From Clostridia bacterium (GTDB taxonomy: Bacteria; Bacillota_A; Clostridia; Christensenellales; Aristaeellaceae): a stretch of DNA of 19,233 bases. The first letter of the stretch is position 1, and each line of letters begins with the position of its first letter. This document shows, in pieces, positions 9,096 to 16,425 of this stretch. The position numbers and the translations under genes are program-made. Location of the stretch: positions 1-19,233 of the forward strand of contig BNUH01000051.1 of the NCBI GenBank assembly GCA_025997215.1, read 5' to 3'. Below the pieces are notes generated by a model that worked only from the letters and a program-made list of their open reading frames with translations, ran no database searches and was not told the DNA's origin.

Positions 9096-10111
9096 TTACT
9101 TTAGGAAATCATATAGACGATATCGATATTGTAGTTTTATGGTTGGATGGGAATGATTCAGAATGGCTGATGCAACGAAGGGAGTACGAACTTCGTGAGG
9201 GTAGGGCGCCCATGAATCCCGCACGTTACCGCGAATGGCATATTTTCAAGTATTGGTTTCGAGCGGTTGAAAAATATGCCCCTTGGATCCGTACTGTGCA
9301 TCTGGTAACATGTGGGCATTTACCATCCTGGCTCAATTGTGATCATCCAAAACTACATATCGTTCGGCATAGCGATTTTATGCCTGCAGAATATCTTCCT
9401 ACATTTAATGGAATGGCGATAGAAGTGAATATTCACAAAATTCCTGGTCTTAGCGAACACTTTATCTATTCACAGGATGATATATTTTTCGCTGATTATG
9501 TGAAGCCGTCTGATTTTTTTAAAGATGGGATGCCATGCGAAGCGTTGATGCTGGATAATAATCTACCTCTGAGGGACAGTCACTTTTGGAATCCTGCTAT
9601 GAACACAATAGCCATTCAATCTAATTTTAGCAAGAGAAAATGCATACGCGAAAATTTTTTTAAATGGATAAATTGGCGATATGGTTCGTATAATGTAAAG
9701 AACATGCTACTCCTACCTTGGCCTCGCTTTGAAGGTTTCCATCTTCCCCATGTTATGTTCAATGCTAACATTTCTCTAATTCAAGAAGCATGGGAAAAAG
9801 AGTATAAAGCACTAGAAACCACCAGTTTACATAAATTTCGCGATAACTTTGATTTGTCATTTGAGCTCTTTAGAGATTGGCATCTTGTCACAGGTCGCTT
9901 TGCTCCGAGAAGTCCTTGGATATCCGAGAATATAAGCTTAAATGATAAAGAGTCAACTCTTGGCAGGATTCGTCTAATATTTTCAAAGAGAAAGCGGAAG
10001 ATGCTTTGTATTAATGATAATGAGTGGATTGAAAATTTAGAACTCGTCACAAATGGTATTTGCTCTATTCTTTCGGCTACATTTCCAGATAAATCTAGTT
10101 TCGAGAAATAA
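9092..10111 (+). CDS. Stealth family polysaccharide phosphotransferase
   Basis: This 339-residue protein shows all four Stealth conserved regions in order. CR1 is DIVVLWLDGNDSEW (about residues 12-25). CR2 runs from HIFKYWFRAVEKYAPWIRTV through LPTFNGMAIE to FIYSQDDIFF (residues 124-133, with the acidic pair Asp129-Asp130). CR3 is HLPHVMFNANI with its following helix, and CR4 is KMLCINDNEW near the end. Stealth enzymes transfer a sugar-1-phosphate from a nucleotide sugar, making phosphodiester-linked capsule polymers such as those of Neisseria and Actinobacillus. Here it implies a hexose- or HexNAc-1-phosphate in the repeat unit. Length is normal for the family. Start TTG 9092 is set by the adjacent GGAGG. 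Confidence 0.93.
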   Translation: MITLGNHIDDIDIVVLWLDGNDSEWLMQRREYELREGRAPMNPARYREWHIFKYWFRAVEKYAPWIRTVHLVTCGHLPSWLNCDHPKLHIVRHSDFMPAEYLPTFNGMAIEVNIHKIPGLSEHFIYSQDDIFFADYVKPSDFFKDGMPCEALMLDNNLPLRDSHFWNPAMNTIAIQSNFSKRKCIRENFFKWINWRYGSYNVKNMLLLPWPRFEGFHLPHVMFNANISLIQEAWEKEYKALETTSLHKFRDNFDLSFELFRDWHLVTGRFAPRSPWISENISLNDKESTLGRIRLIFSKRKRKMLCINDNEWIENLELVTNGICSILSATFPDKSSFEK

Positions 10112-10123
10112 TTCTTCTTTATT

Positions 10124-10129
10124 GGGAGG
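10124..10129 (+). promoter_or_regulatory. Strong Shine-Dalgarno before the 64-codon ORF
   Basis: GGGAGG lies five bases before ATG 10135. It is one of the best ribosome sites in the window, yet it serves a very small ORF. Confidence 0.7.
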
Positions 10130-10134
10130 CGAAA

Positions 10135-10329
10135 ATGAAAATCGGTATATATTGTCATAGTCAGTATTCTTATATATCTACTTTTATAGAGAAAAGCAAA
10201 GCAACAATAATCGCGAATGATTCAGTTCGTTCCAAGTATACTGAATCGTCCGCACAATTTATTCTCACGGCAGTGCTCGTTTCATTTAAAGATAGAAACA
10301 CAACTAAACTCCAAGGCGACAATGAGTAA
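10135..10329 (+). CDS. Small ORF of unknown function (64 aa), possible gene remnant
   Basis: This ORF of 64 codons has an excellent ribosome site and starts MKIGIYCHSQYSYIS. I recognise no family. The first beta-strand-like segment would suit the beginning of a Rossmann or GT-B enzyme, such as a pyruvyltransferase or glycosyltransferase. The later part is polar, with a short hydrophobic patch FILTAVLVSF and no clear domain. It runs eight bases into the flippase gene, so ribosomes finishing it would end at the flippase start. Three readings fit: a small protein, a leader that couples flippase translation, or the 5' stump of a deleted capsule gene whose ribosome site was kept. The stump reading seems most natural given its enzyme-like first residues. 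Confidence 0.5.
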   Translation: MKIGIYCHSQYSYISTFIEKSKATIIANDSVRSKYTESSAQFILTAVLVSFKDRNTTKLQGDNE

Positions 10330-11854
10330 AAAGAGAAAGAGTATATTAAACATTGCTTTTGGTTTACTCAATTTATTTTCTGTAACATTAATGGGTATAC
10401 TTATACCGAGAATGTATATTATTAATTATGGTTCTGAGATCAATGGTATCCAAAACACAATTGCCACTGTAATTATATACCTCGGTTTGATAGAAGGTGG
10501 AGTTGGTGCTTCCGCTAATAAATCGATGTTCATTGCACTGAATAATAAAGACACAAATGCGACGAATTCCGTCATTTCTGCTATTCATAGTAAATACTTA
10601 ACCTCATCTAAACTTTATGCTGCATTAGTTTTGACCTTTGCTATTGTATCAGCACTATTTCTTCGCTCAAACGAAGTAAAGCCATTAGTTGTATTCTTTA
10701 TGGTCTTGTTTAGTGCTAGTGGTGGCTTGCTATCGTTCTTGATTCAAGGAGATTTTCTAATCTTTCTAAGTTCTGATGGCCGAGCGTATATTATATCAAT
10801 AATTTCGATGTGTGTAACAATTGTATCTCAACTCTCGAAGTTAATTCTTTTGCATGCGAAACATCCGATTATAGAAGTTTATATAATACATGCAATTATT
10901 GTTTGCCTATCATCGCTTGTATACTGGATATACCAAAAAAGAAGATACCGATGGATCAATAAAAAAGCATCACCTAATCACGCTGCTGTTGGGCAGAGTA
11001 AAGATGCATTTATCCAGCAAATAGCAAGTATGATATGTAATAATAAAGACATGATAGTAATATCATTCTTGCTCCGGGATCTTAAATCCGCTAGTGTTTA
11101 TGGTATCTATGTGCTAATATACGGAACAGTAAAATCTATTATCGTGCAAATTTACGGAGGACTAACTTTTGTTTTAGGACAAATAGTTAATTCTGATCAA
11201 GAAAAAACAGTGTTACTTTACGATCTATTCGTAGTATTGAGCAACATTATCTCTTATTCCATGTTCGGTACAGCAATGCTATTATCTAGATCATTTATTT
11301 CGTTATATACTGCTGGTTCAAACGATTCGATCTATATAAACACAGTCTATCCGCTGCTGTTTTCCATTGTTTATATTCTGCATCAAACACGTTATATTGA
11401 TTCACTCTTAGTACAACTCGGCGGGCATTTTCAAAAAACAAAAAATGGTGCTATTATCGAAATGGTAATAAGCTTAGCCGCAACAATGTGCACTCTAAAA
11501 TGGCTTGGTGTCTATAGTGTTTTATTCGGTACATTTCTATCAACTATCTATCGGTCGGTTGATTTGGGACTATTTGTTTCGCATAGAATATTGAATTATC
11601 AAGCTATACATATTTTTGTAAATAGAATCAAATGCTGCCTTTTTTATCTCCCCCTGTTATATATTTATTATCGTATAGAATTTTCAATCGCCAATTATCA
11701 ACAGTTTATTAGATATTTCTTTCTTCTCTTCCCTGGATTGATTGTCTACTTTTCTTTGGTGAACATAACGATGAGGAGAAAAGCTTTGAGCAAAAACCAG
11801 TACATAAAAGTGTTTGTAAAGCATTTACTATTTTTCAATAATGATGCGAAGTGA
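10322..11854 (+). CDS. wzx: Wzx-type polysaccharide flippase (MOP superfamily)
   Basis: This is a 510-residue polytopic membrane protein with about 12-14 hydrophobic spans. The N-terminal region NYGSEINGIQNTIATVIIYL followed by EGGVGASANKSMF matches the 'YG.E.NGL....Q...Y..L.E.G.G.A' signature of Gram-positive Wzx flippases. It should move the undecaprenyl-pyrophosphate-linked repeat unit to the outer face. ATG 10322 is chosen because MSKKRKS directly precedes the first span. The frame stays open 35 codons further up, but that overlaps the small ORF and is not Wzx-like. A modest AAGG precedes the start, so coupling to the small ORF is likely. Base composition is AT-rich like the preceding genes. 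Confidence 0.9.
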   Translation: MSKKRKSILNIAFGLLNLFSVTLMGILIPRMYIINYGSEINGIQNTIATVIIYLGLIEGGVGASANKSMFIALNNKDTNATNSVISAIHSKYLTSSKLYAALVLTFAIVSALFLRSNEVKPLVVFFMVLFSASGGLLSFLIQGDFLIFLSSDGRAYIISIISMCVTIVSQLSKLILLHAKHPIIEVYIIHAIIVCLSSLVYWIYQKRRYRWINKKASPNHAAVGQSKDAFIQQIASMICNNKDMIVISFLLRDLKSASVYGIYVLIYGTVKSIIVQIYGGLTFVLGQIVNSDQEKTVLLYDLFVVLSNIISYSMFGTAMLLSRSFISLYTAGSNDSIYINTVYPLLFSIVYILHQTRYIDSLLVQLGGHFQKTKNGAIIEMVISLAATMCTLKWLGVYSVLFGTFLSTIYRSVDLGLFVSHRILNYQAIHIFVNRIKCCLFYLPLLYIYYRIEFSIANYQQFIRYFFLLFPGLIVYFSLVNITMRRKALSKNQYIKVFVKHLLFFNNDAK

Positions 11855-11882
11855 TAGCGGCTTAAGGTGCACTTTTAAATTC

Positions 11883-11892
11883 AAGAAGGGAG
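11883..11892 (+). promoter_or_regulatory. Shine-Dalgarno for the CapE-like dehydratase gene
   Basis: AAGAAGGGAG lies six bases before ATG 11899. It is the first junction in several genes where a real gap (44 bases) and an independent strong ribosome site replace an overlap. Confidence 0.7.
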
Positions 11893-11898
11893 CAATAT

Positions 11899-12942
11899 AT
11901 GACTGACTTCAGAAATTGTAATATACTGATAACTGGTGGTACAGGATCATTTGGACATGCTGTTTTAGATAGACTTCTATTATCTGAGATCAATGAAATC
12001 CATATCTTTTCGCGTGATGAAAAAAAACAAGATGATATGAGGCATCATTATCAAAAAGCATATCCAACAAAATATGAAAAGCTTAAATTTTACTTAGGTG
12101 ATGTAAGAGATTTGGTTTCTGTACGGAATGCGATGTGCAATGTTGATTATGTCTTTCATGCAGCAGCATTGAAGCAAGTTCCATCTTGTGAATTCTTCCC
12201 ACTTGAAGCACTCAGGACAAATGTGATCGGAACGGATAATGTTTTGACAGCGGCGGTAGAAAAAGGCATAAAGGCAGTGATATGTCTGTCGACCGATAAA
12301 GCTGCTTACCCCGTTAATGCGATGGGAACAAGCAAAGCCATGATGGAGAAAGTTGTCATAGCTAAAAGCAGAATGTCCGACAAAACAAGGATCTGTTGTA
12401 CTCGGTATGGTAATGTCTTGTGTTCACGCGGCTCTGTCGTCCCCCTTTGGATAGACCAGATCAAAGCAGGTCAACCAATTACAATTACAAACCCTGATAT
12501 GACAAGATTCATAATGAGTTTGGATGAAGCGATTGACTTAGTATTATTTGCTTTTGAGAACGGTGAAAATGGAGATATATTCGTCCAGAAGGCACCAGCC
12601 TGCACTATATACACACTCGCGAAAGCTGTAATTCAGATTTTTGACGTAAATAATGGGATAAAGACAATAGGTATCAGACATGGTGAGAAAATGTACGAGA
12701 CACTCTTGACAAACGAAGAATGCGCTGTATCATTAGATTATGGATGCTACTATAGAATACTTCGCGATCAACGGGATTTAAATTATGATAAATATTATTT
12801 TGAAGGCAATGATAAAAGGAATATTGTAAGTGAATTTAACAGCAACAATACAACAATATTAGATGTAACTGAGGTTAAAATGAAACTTTTGTCTCTGCAA
12901 TATGTTAAGGATGAATTGTCTTCGATTAAGAAAAAACCATAA
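11899..12942 (+). CDS. UDP-N-acetylglucosamine 4,6-dehydratase (inverting), CapE/FnlA-like
   Basis: This is a 347-residue cytoplasmic extended SDR. ILITGGTGSFGHAVLDRLL near the N-terminus is the GGTGSFG NAD(P)-binding motif of this subfamily. IHIFSRDEKKQDDMRHHY and YLGDVRD follow. The active-site stretch STDKAAYPVNAMGTSKAMM begins at Ser131, with Met142 where most SDRs have Tyr and Lys146 after it. This S-M-K arrangement is characteristic of CapE/FnlA/WbjB and PglF/CapD relatives. The family converts UDP-GlcNAc to a 4-keto-6-deoxy sugar with C5 inversion, the first step to L-FucNAc-type sugars. Length matches CapE (about 340). The FnlB and FnlC partner genes are not evident in the window, so the final sugar is uncertain. 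Confidence 0.88.
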   Translation: MTDFRNCNILITGGTGSFGHAVLDRLLLSEINEIHIFSRDEKKQDDMRHHYQKAYPTKYEKLKFYLGDVRDLVSVRNAMCNVDYVFHAAALKQVPSCEFFPLEALRTNVIGTDNVLTAAVEKGIKAVICLSTDKAAYPVNAMGTSKAMMEKVVIAKSRMSDKTRICCTRYGNVLCSRGSVVPLWIDQIKAGQPITITNPDMTRFIMSLDEAIDLVLFAFENGENGDIFVQKAPACTIYTLAKAVIQIFDVNNGIKTIGIRHGEKMYETLLTNEECAVSLDYGCYYRILRDQRDLNYDKYYFEGNDKRNIVSEFNSNNTTILDVTEVKMKLLSLQYVKDELSSIKKKP

Positions 12943-13026
12943 AGTCGCTGGTAAATGAATAAGCATACCTATAAATTTCAATGAGACGAACTACCATACT
13001 AAATCAGATAAATAGGGATAATATTA

Positions 13027-14373
13027 ATGAAGAACATAACGATCACGGATATTCTTAATATAATTCGTCGTTATCTTGTCCTACTAATACTAACACCTAT
13101 CGTAGCTGCGGGAGTCTCCTACATCTACTTTGACCATTCCAGCATAGAAACCTATACCTCCTCCGCAACCCTCTATATCTTGTTCCTCAAGGGTAATTCT
13201 GCAACAGATGTCCAATACGACACCTCATCCGCCCAATACTTTGCCAGCGACTTCCGCGAACTCCTCACTCACTCCACCGTTATAGAAGAAACCAGAAGCC
13301 TACTAGGGTACGATCGTATAAACGAATCAATCACAGTAAGAGCCATCTCAGGTACCCGCCTGTTTCAAGTCGTCGTAACCGGTACCAACCCTCAACGCTG
13401 CATGGATATAGCCAACACAACCAGTGAACTATTCCGCCAGTTCATTATGGATACCCTCATGATAGACGGCGTCACCATCACCCAGAAAGCTGAACTCCCG
13501 ATCGCATCGACGTCCAGCTTTGACTTGCAAAAGGTTGGCATAGCTGCTATAGCTGCATTCGCCGTCGTCTTTGGAATCGCCGTGCTCATCGATATGCTTA
13601 ACACGAAACTAAAATCAGAGCAGCAAATCGAAGATACCCTCAAACAATCCACCCTCGGCAGTATCTGGGACTATCGCACTGCGTTAAAAACCTATCTCAA
13701 TAAAAAAAATGATCTAAAAACAACCCTTTATCAATCCGTCCCGGAAAGCACCAAGGAAAGCGTCAAAGCTGCTGCGCTCAACATCCGATTCGCCGCTGTC
13801 GGCAAGCCCATGCGCAGCATTGCGCTTACAAGCCCGATGTCTGGCGACGGCAAAAGCTCTCTGTCACTATTACTCGCCAGTGTATATGCCGAGGAAGGGA
13901 AAACAGTTCTCCTTATCGACGCCGACTTCCGCAATCCTTCTTTAAACCGAATGCTAAAGAAAAAAGGAACGCACGACTTGCTGGATCACTTAGTCGGCAA
14001 AGCCACGTTGCAAGAAACCATACAACCTACACATATGCGCGATGTATTTTTTATAGATAGTCACCACAACAGCTCGCTCTTGTCCCGCGTCATTCAATCG
14101 GAGGAGTTCGATCACTTCCTGCTATCCATGCAGGATAGCTACGATCTCACTATATTCGATACCCCACCACTTGGTCTGTTCATAGATGCAGCGGTCATAG
14201 CGTCGAAAGTGGACGGTATGGTTGTTGTGGTGCCAACTGAGAAAGTGGAGCCGCAGCGTGTAAAAGCTATCATCGACCAACTAAATAAGAGCAGCGCGCA
14301 CGTGCTCGGCGTCTTACTTAATTTCGTTCCCTTCAAGAAAAGCAAAGACAGTTACTACTACTATCGAAATTAA
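13027..14373 (+). CDS. Fused chain-length regulator (Wzz) and tyrosine autokinase (BY-kinase)
   Basis: This is a 448-residue protein. A span at about residues 14-33, an extracytoplasmic stretch of about 130 residues and a second span at about 168-188 form a short Wzz domain. The cytoplasmic kinase follows. Walker A is SPMSGDGKSS (residues 269-278), Walker A' is VLLIDADFRNP (around Asp298) and Walker B is LTIFDTPP (Asp378). The C-terminus is tyrosine-rich (SYYYYRN), the usual autophosphorylation cluster. Such proteins control polymer length and export by cycles of tyrosine phosphorylation. In most Firmicutes these are two proteins; here they are fused, with a smaller Wzz loop than in proteobacterial Wzc. 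AGGGA sits eight bases before ATG 13027. No phosphatase partner is present. GC content is clearly higher than upstream. Confidence 0.92.
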   Translation: MKNITITDILNIIRRYLVLLILTPIVAAGVSYIYFDHSSIETYTSSATLYILFLKGNSATDVQYDTSSAQYFASDFRELLTHSTVIEETRSLLGYDRINESITVRAISGTRLFQVVVTGTNPQRCMDIANTTSELFRQFIMDTLMIDGVTITQKAELPIASTSSFDLQKVGIAAIAAFAVVFGIAVLIDMLNTKLKSEQQIEDTLKQSTLGSIWDYRTALKTYLNKKNDLKTTLYQSVPESTKESVKAAALNIRFAAVGKPMRSIALTSPMSGDGKSSLSLLLASVYAEEGKTVLLIDADFRNPSLNRMLKKKGTHDLLDHLVGKATLQETIQPTHMRDVFFIDSHHNSSLLSRVIQSEEFDHFLLSMQDSYDLTIFDTPPLGLFIDAAVIASKVDGMVVVVPTEKVEPQRVKAIIDQLNKSSAHVLGVLLNFVPFKKSKDSYYYYRN

Positions 14374-14401
14374 TCCTGACTATAAGGGAATGTGTAAAAG
14401 A

Positions 14402-16303
14402 ATGAACGACCGCAGCTGGCTCAACAGCCCTCTCCTGCGCAGGGTGATCCTTGTCCTAATGGACAGCGTCATTTGCGCCTTATCGCTCCTTTTCGGCATG
14501 CGCGTATGGAACGCATCCCCAAGCGTCACATATATTCTGATGAACTATCGCGCATGGCTATATCTGCTCACATTCCTCACGCTCCACTTTGCTGTCTTCG
14601 TATTAGGCGGTGTCTATAACATCCTATGGAGTCTAGCGAGTGTCGTCGAAGCACTGCAGATGATGTTTCTGGAAGCCTGCCACGTCGTCATCGTGTGTGG
14701 CGCAAACATGCTGTTCCAATGGAACCTCCCAATCGTTGCGCTGATACTGGCATCTACCATGACAGTCCTTATATCAATGACCAGCCGCTTCATCTGGCGA
14801 ATGCTGTGCCTCGGTCGTTTCCGCTCTTTCGGCTTCCATCGTGGCGATCATGTGATCATCGTAGGCGCGGGCGAGGCGGGTGTCTACGCAATCCATCAGT
14901 GTCTGTCTCAATCCGGCTATTCCCCGCAAGCCATCCTGCTGCTAGATGACGACCCAAATAAACAGAAGCTACGCATTCATGGCGTGAAGGTGTGCGGCTG
15001 TGCGCAGGAGATTCCGCACTTCGTGCAAAAATACCTCGATGTACGAGAAATCCTCATCGCGATCCCGTCTCTGAAAGGTGAAGCCTACACAAACCTGATC
15101 ACCTTGTGCAGCGAGACACATTGTAAGGTTCGCATCCTCAGCCCGATCGCCGATGTCCCTTCCGAACAGCCAATCGGTCCAGCCGAGCATCTGAGTTTCC
15201 GTGACCTGAACGTTACCGACTTTCTACCACGCGATGAAGTGAAACTGGATGTCGATAACATCCGCAGCTACCTTACCGATAAAACCGTGATAGTCACTGG
15301 TGGCGGCGGCTCCATCGGCTCAGAAATATGCCGTCAAGTGATGCGTTTTGCGCCGAAGACTCTGTGCATCTTTGATGCTTATGAAAACAACGCTTACGAG
15401 CTCCAAATGGAGCTAGAGCGTGTAGATCACCCAGGAACGCAGATTAAGGTTCTGATTGGTTCGGTGCGAGATGAAAAGCGCCTCCGTCAGGTATTTAGGG
15501 AGATCGCTCCTGAGGTTGTTTTCCATGCCGCAGCGCATAAGCATGTCCCGCTGATGGAGGACAGCCCCGGTGAAGCAATCAAGAATAACATCATAGGTAC
15601 GCGCAATGTCCTGCAAGCAGCCAGCGAATCCGGTGTGGAGCGATTTGTGCTGCTGTCCACAGATAAAGCAGTCAACCCGACGAACGTGATGGGTGCGACC
15701 AAGCGCATGTGCGAGATGCTTGTGCAACACTTCGCACGTCGTACACGAATGAAGTGTATGGCTGTCCGGTTCGGCAATGTGTTAGGTTCGCATGGCAGCG
15801 TGATCCCACTATTCGAATCACAGATACACGCCGGCGGTCCCGTCACTGTCACACATCCTGATATGGAACGCTTTTTCATGACGATCCGCGAAGCGGCGCA
15901 GCTGGTTCTACAAGCGGGTGGCATTGCGCAGAACGGCGCAATCTTCGTACTGGACATGGGCAGGCCCGTCAAGATTATGGAATTAGCCGAGAAGATGATC
16001 GCCTCCCATGGTAAAGTCCCAGGCAAAGATATTCAGATTCAATACACCGGATTACGTCCTGGAGAGAAACTCTACGAGGAATTGTGGATGGAATACGAAC
16101 GGGAGCATATGCAACCAACGGCGCATAAGAAGATCTACATCGCACCGCAGCAAGTGGAAGACGACGTAGCTTTAATGCGGAACTTGGAAGCCTTGGAGCG
16201 AATGAGCAACCACAACGCCCTTGAAATCAAAAGATGCCTGAGCGAGATTGTCGAAAGCTACCATCAGCGAGAAGAGGCACTGCTGCAGGAGGCAGCGGGG
16301 TAA
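14402..16303 (+). CDS. Membrane nucleotide-sugar 4,6-dehydratase, CapD/PglF/FlaA1-like
   Basis: This is a 633-residue protein. Four hydrophobic helices fill roughly residues 10-130. A CoA-binding-like Rossmann domain with HVIIVGAGEAGVYA comes next (about residue 150), then a C-terminal SDR catalytic domain. VTGGGGSIGSEICRQV near residue 300 binds NAD(P). FHAAAHKHVPLME and STDKAVNPTNVMGATKR (Ser419, Met430, Lys434) form the active site, and YTGLRPGEKLYEEL follows. The family dehydrates UDP-GlcNAc to the 4-keto-6-deoxy sugar, usually for bacillosamine- or QuiNAc-type sugars. ATG 14402 is preferred because AAGGG at 14384-14388 is almost touching the alternative ATG 14390, which would add four residues. 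The gene is GC-rich with many C-ending codons, unlike the transferase block. Confidence 0.92.
   Translation: MNDRSWLNSPLLRRVILVLMDSVICALSLLFGMRVWNASPSVTYILMNYRAWLYLLTFLTLHFAVFVLGGVYNILWSLASVVEALQMMFLEACHVVIVCGANMLFQWNLPIVALILASTMTVLISMTSRFIWRMLCLGRFRSFGFHRGDHVIIVGAGEAGVYAIHQCLSQSGYSPQAILLLDDDPNKQKLRIHGVKVCGCAQEIPHFVQKYLDVREILIAIPSLKGEAYTNLITLCSETHCKVRILSPIADVPSEQPIGPAEHLSFRDLNVTDFLPRDEVKLDVDNIRSYLTDKTVIVTGGGGSIGSEICRQVMRFAPKTLCIFDAYENNAYELQMELERVDHPGTQIKVLIGSVRDEKRLRQVFREIAPEVVFHAAAHKHVPLMEDSPGEAIKNNIIGTRNVLQAASESGVERFVLLSTDKAVNPTNVMGATKRMCEMLVQHFARRTRMKCMAVRFGNVLGSHGSVIPLFESQIHAGGPVTVTHPDMERFFMTIREAAQLVLQAGGIAQNGAIFVLDMGRPVKIMELAEKMIASHGKVPGKDIQIQYTGLRPGEKLYEELWMEYEREHMQPTAHKKIYIAPQQVEDDVALMRNLEALERMSNHNALEIKRCLSEIVESYHQREEALLQEAAG
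16287..16292 (+). promoter_or_regulatory. Shine-Dalgarno AGGAGG inside the end of the dehydratase gene
   Basis: AGGAGG lies ten bases before ATG 16303, which shares its A with the TAA stop (TAATG). This supports translation of the 40-codon ORF that follows. Confidence 0.55.
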
Positions 16304-16425
16304 TGAATAATGGAAAAATATCCATGTGCGATTTATTTGAAAGGATCATCACTCATGCGCTGATACTGCCGGACAGATATGCGCATAAGCCACGATATGC
16401 TGCTGATAATGAGGTCATCGTATGA
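16303..16425 (+). CDS. Small coupled ORF of unknown function (40 aa)
   Basis: This 40-codon ORF starts MNNGKISMCDLFERIITHAL. Its ATG overlaps the previous stop (TAATG), and its TGA overlaps the next start (ATGA at 16422-16425). It has an AGGAGG ribosome site. I recognise no family and see no membrane span or signal sequence; a single amphipathic helix is possible around FERIITHALIL. Because it is locked to both neighbours, it may be a real small protein or a relay that lets ribosomes leaving the dehydratase gene reach the repeat-protein gene. It could also be coincidental, since such a short ORF carries little statistical weight. Confidence 0.45.
   Translation: MNNGKISMCDLFERIITHALILPDRYAHKPRYAADNEVIV

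Noticed and set aside
10217..10321. 35-codon upstream extension of the flippase
   Set aside because: The added residues are not membrane-like, and Wzx proteins normally start just before the first span, as with ATG 10322.
12943..13026. Promoter or terminator in the 84-base gap
   Set aside because: I see AT-rich sequence and a ribosome site (AGGGA at 13014) but no convincing stem-loop with a T run and no well-spaced -35/-10 pair.
15487..16026. 179-codon ORF on the - strand
   Set aside because: It lies opposite the catalytic domain of the CapD-like dehydratase, whose motifs are intact on the + strand. The GC-rich codon pattern opens the opposite frame, and the protein has no recognisable features.
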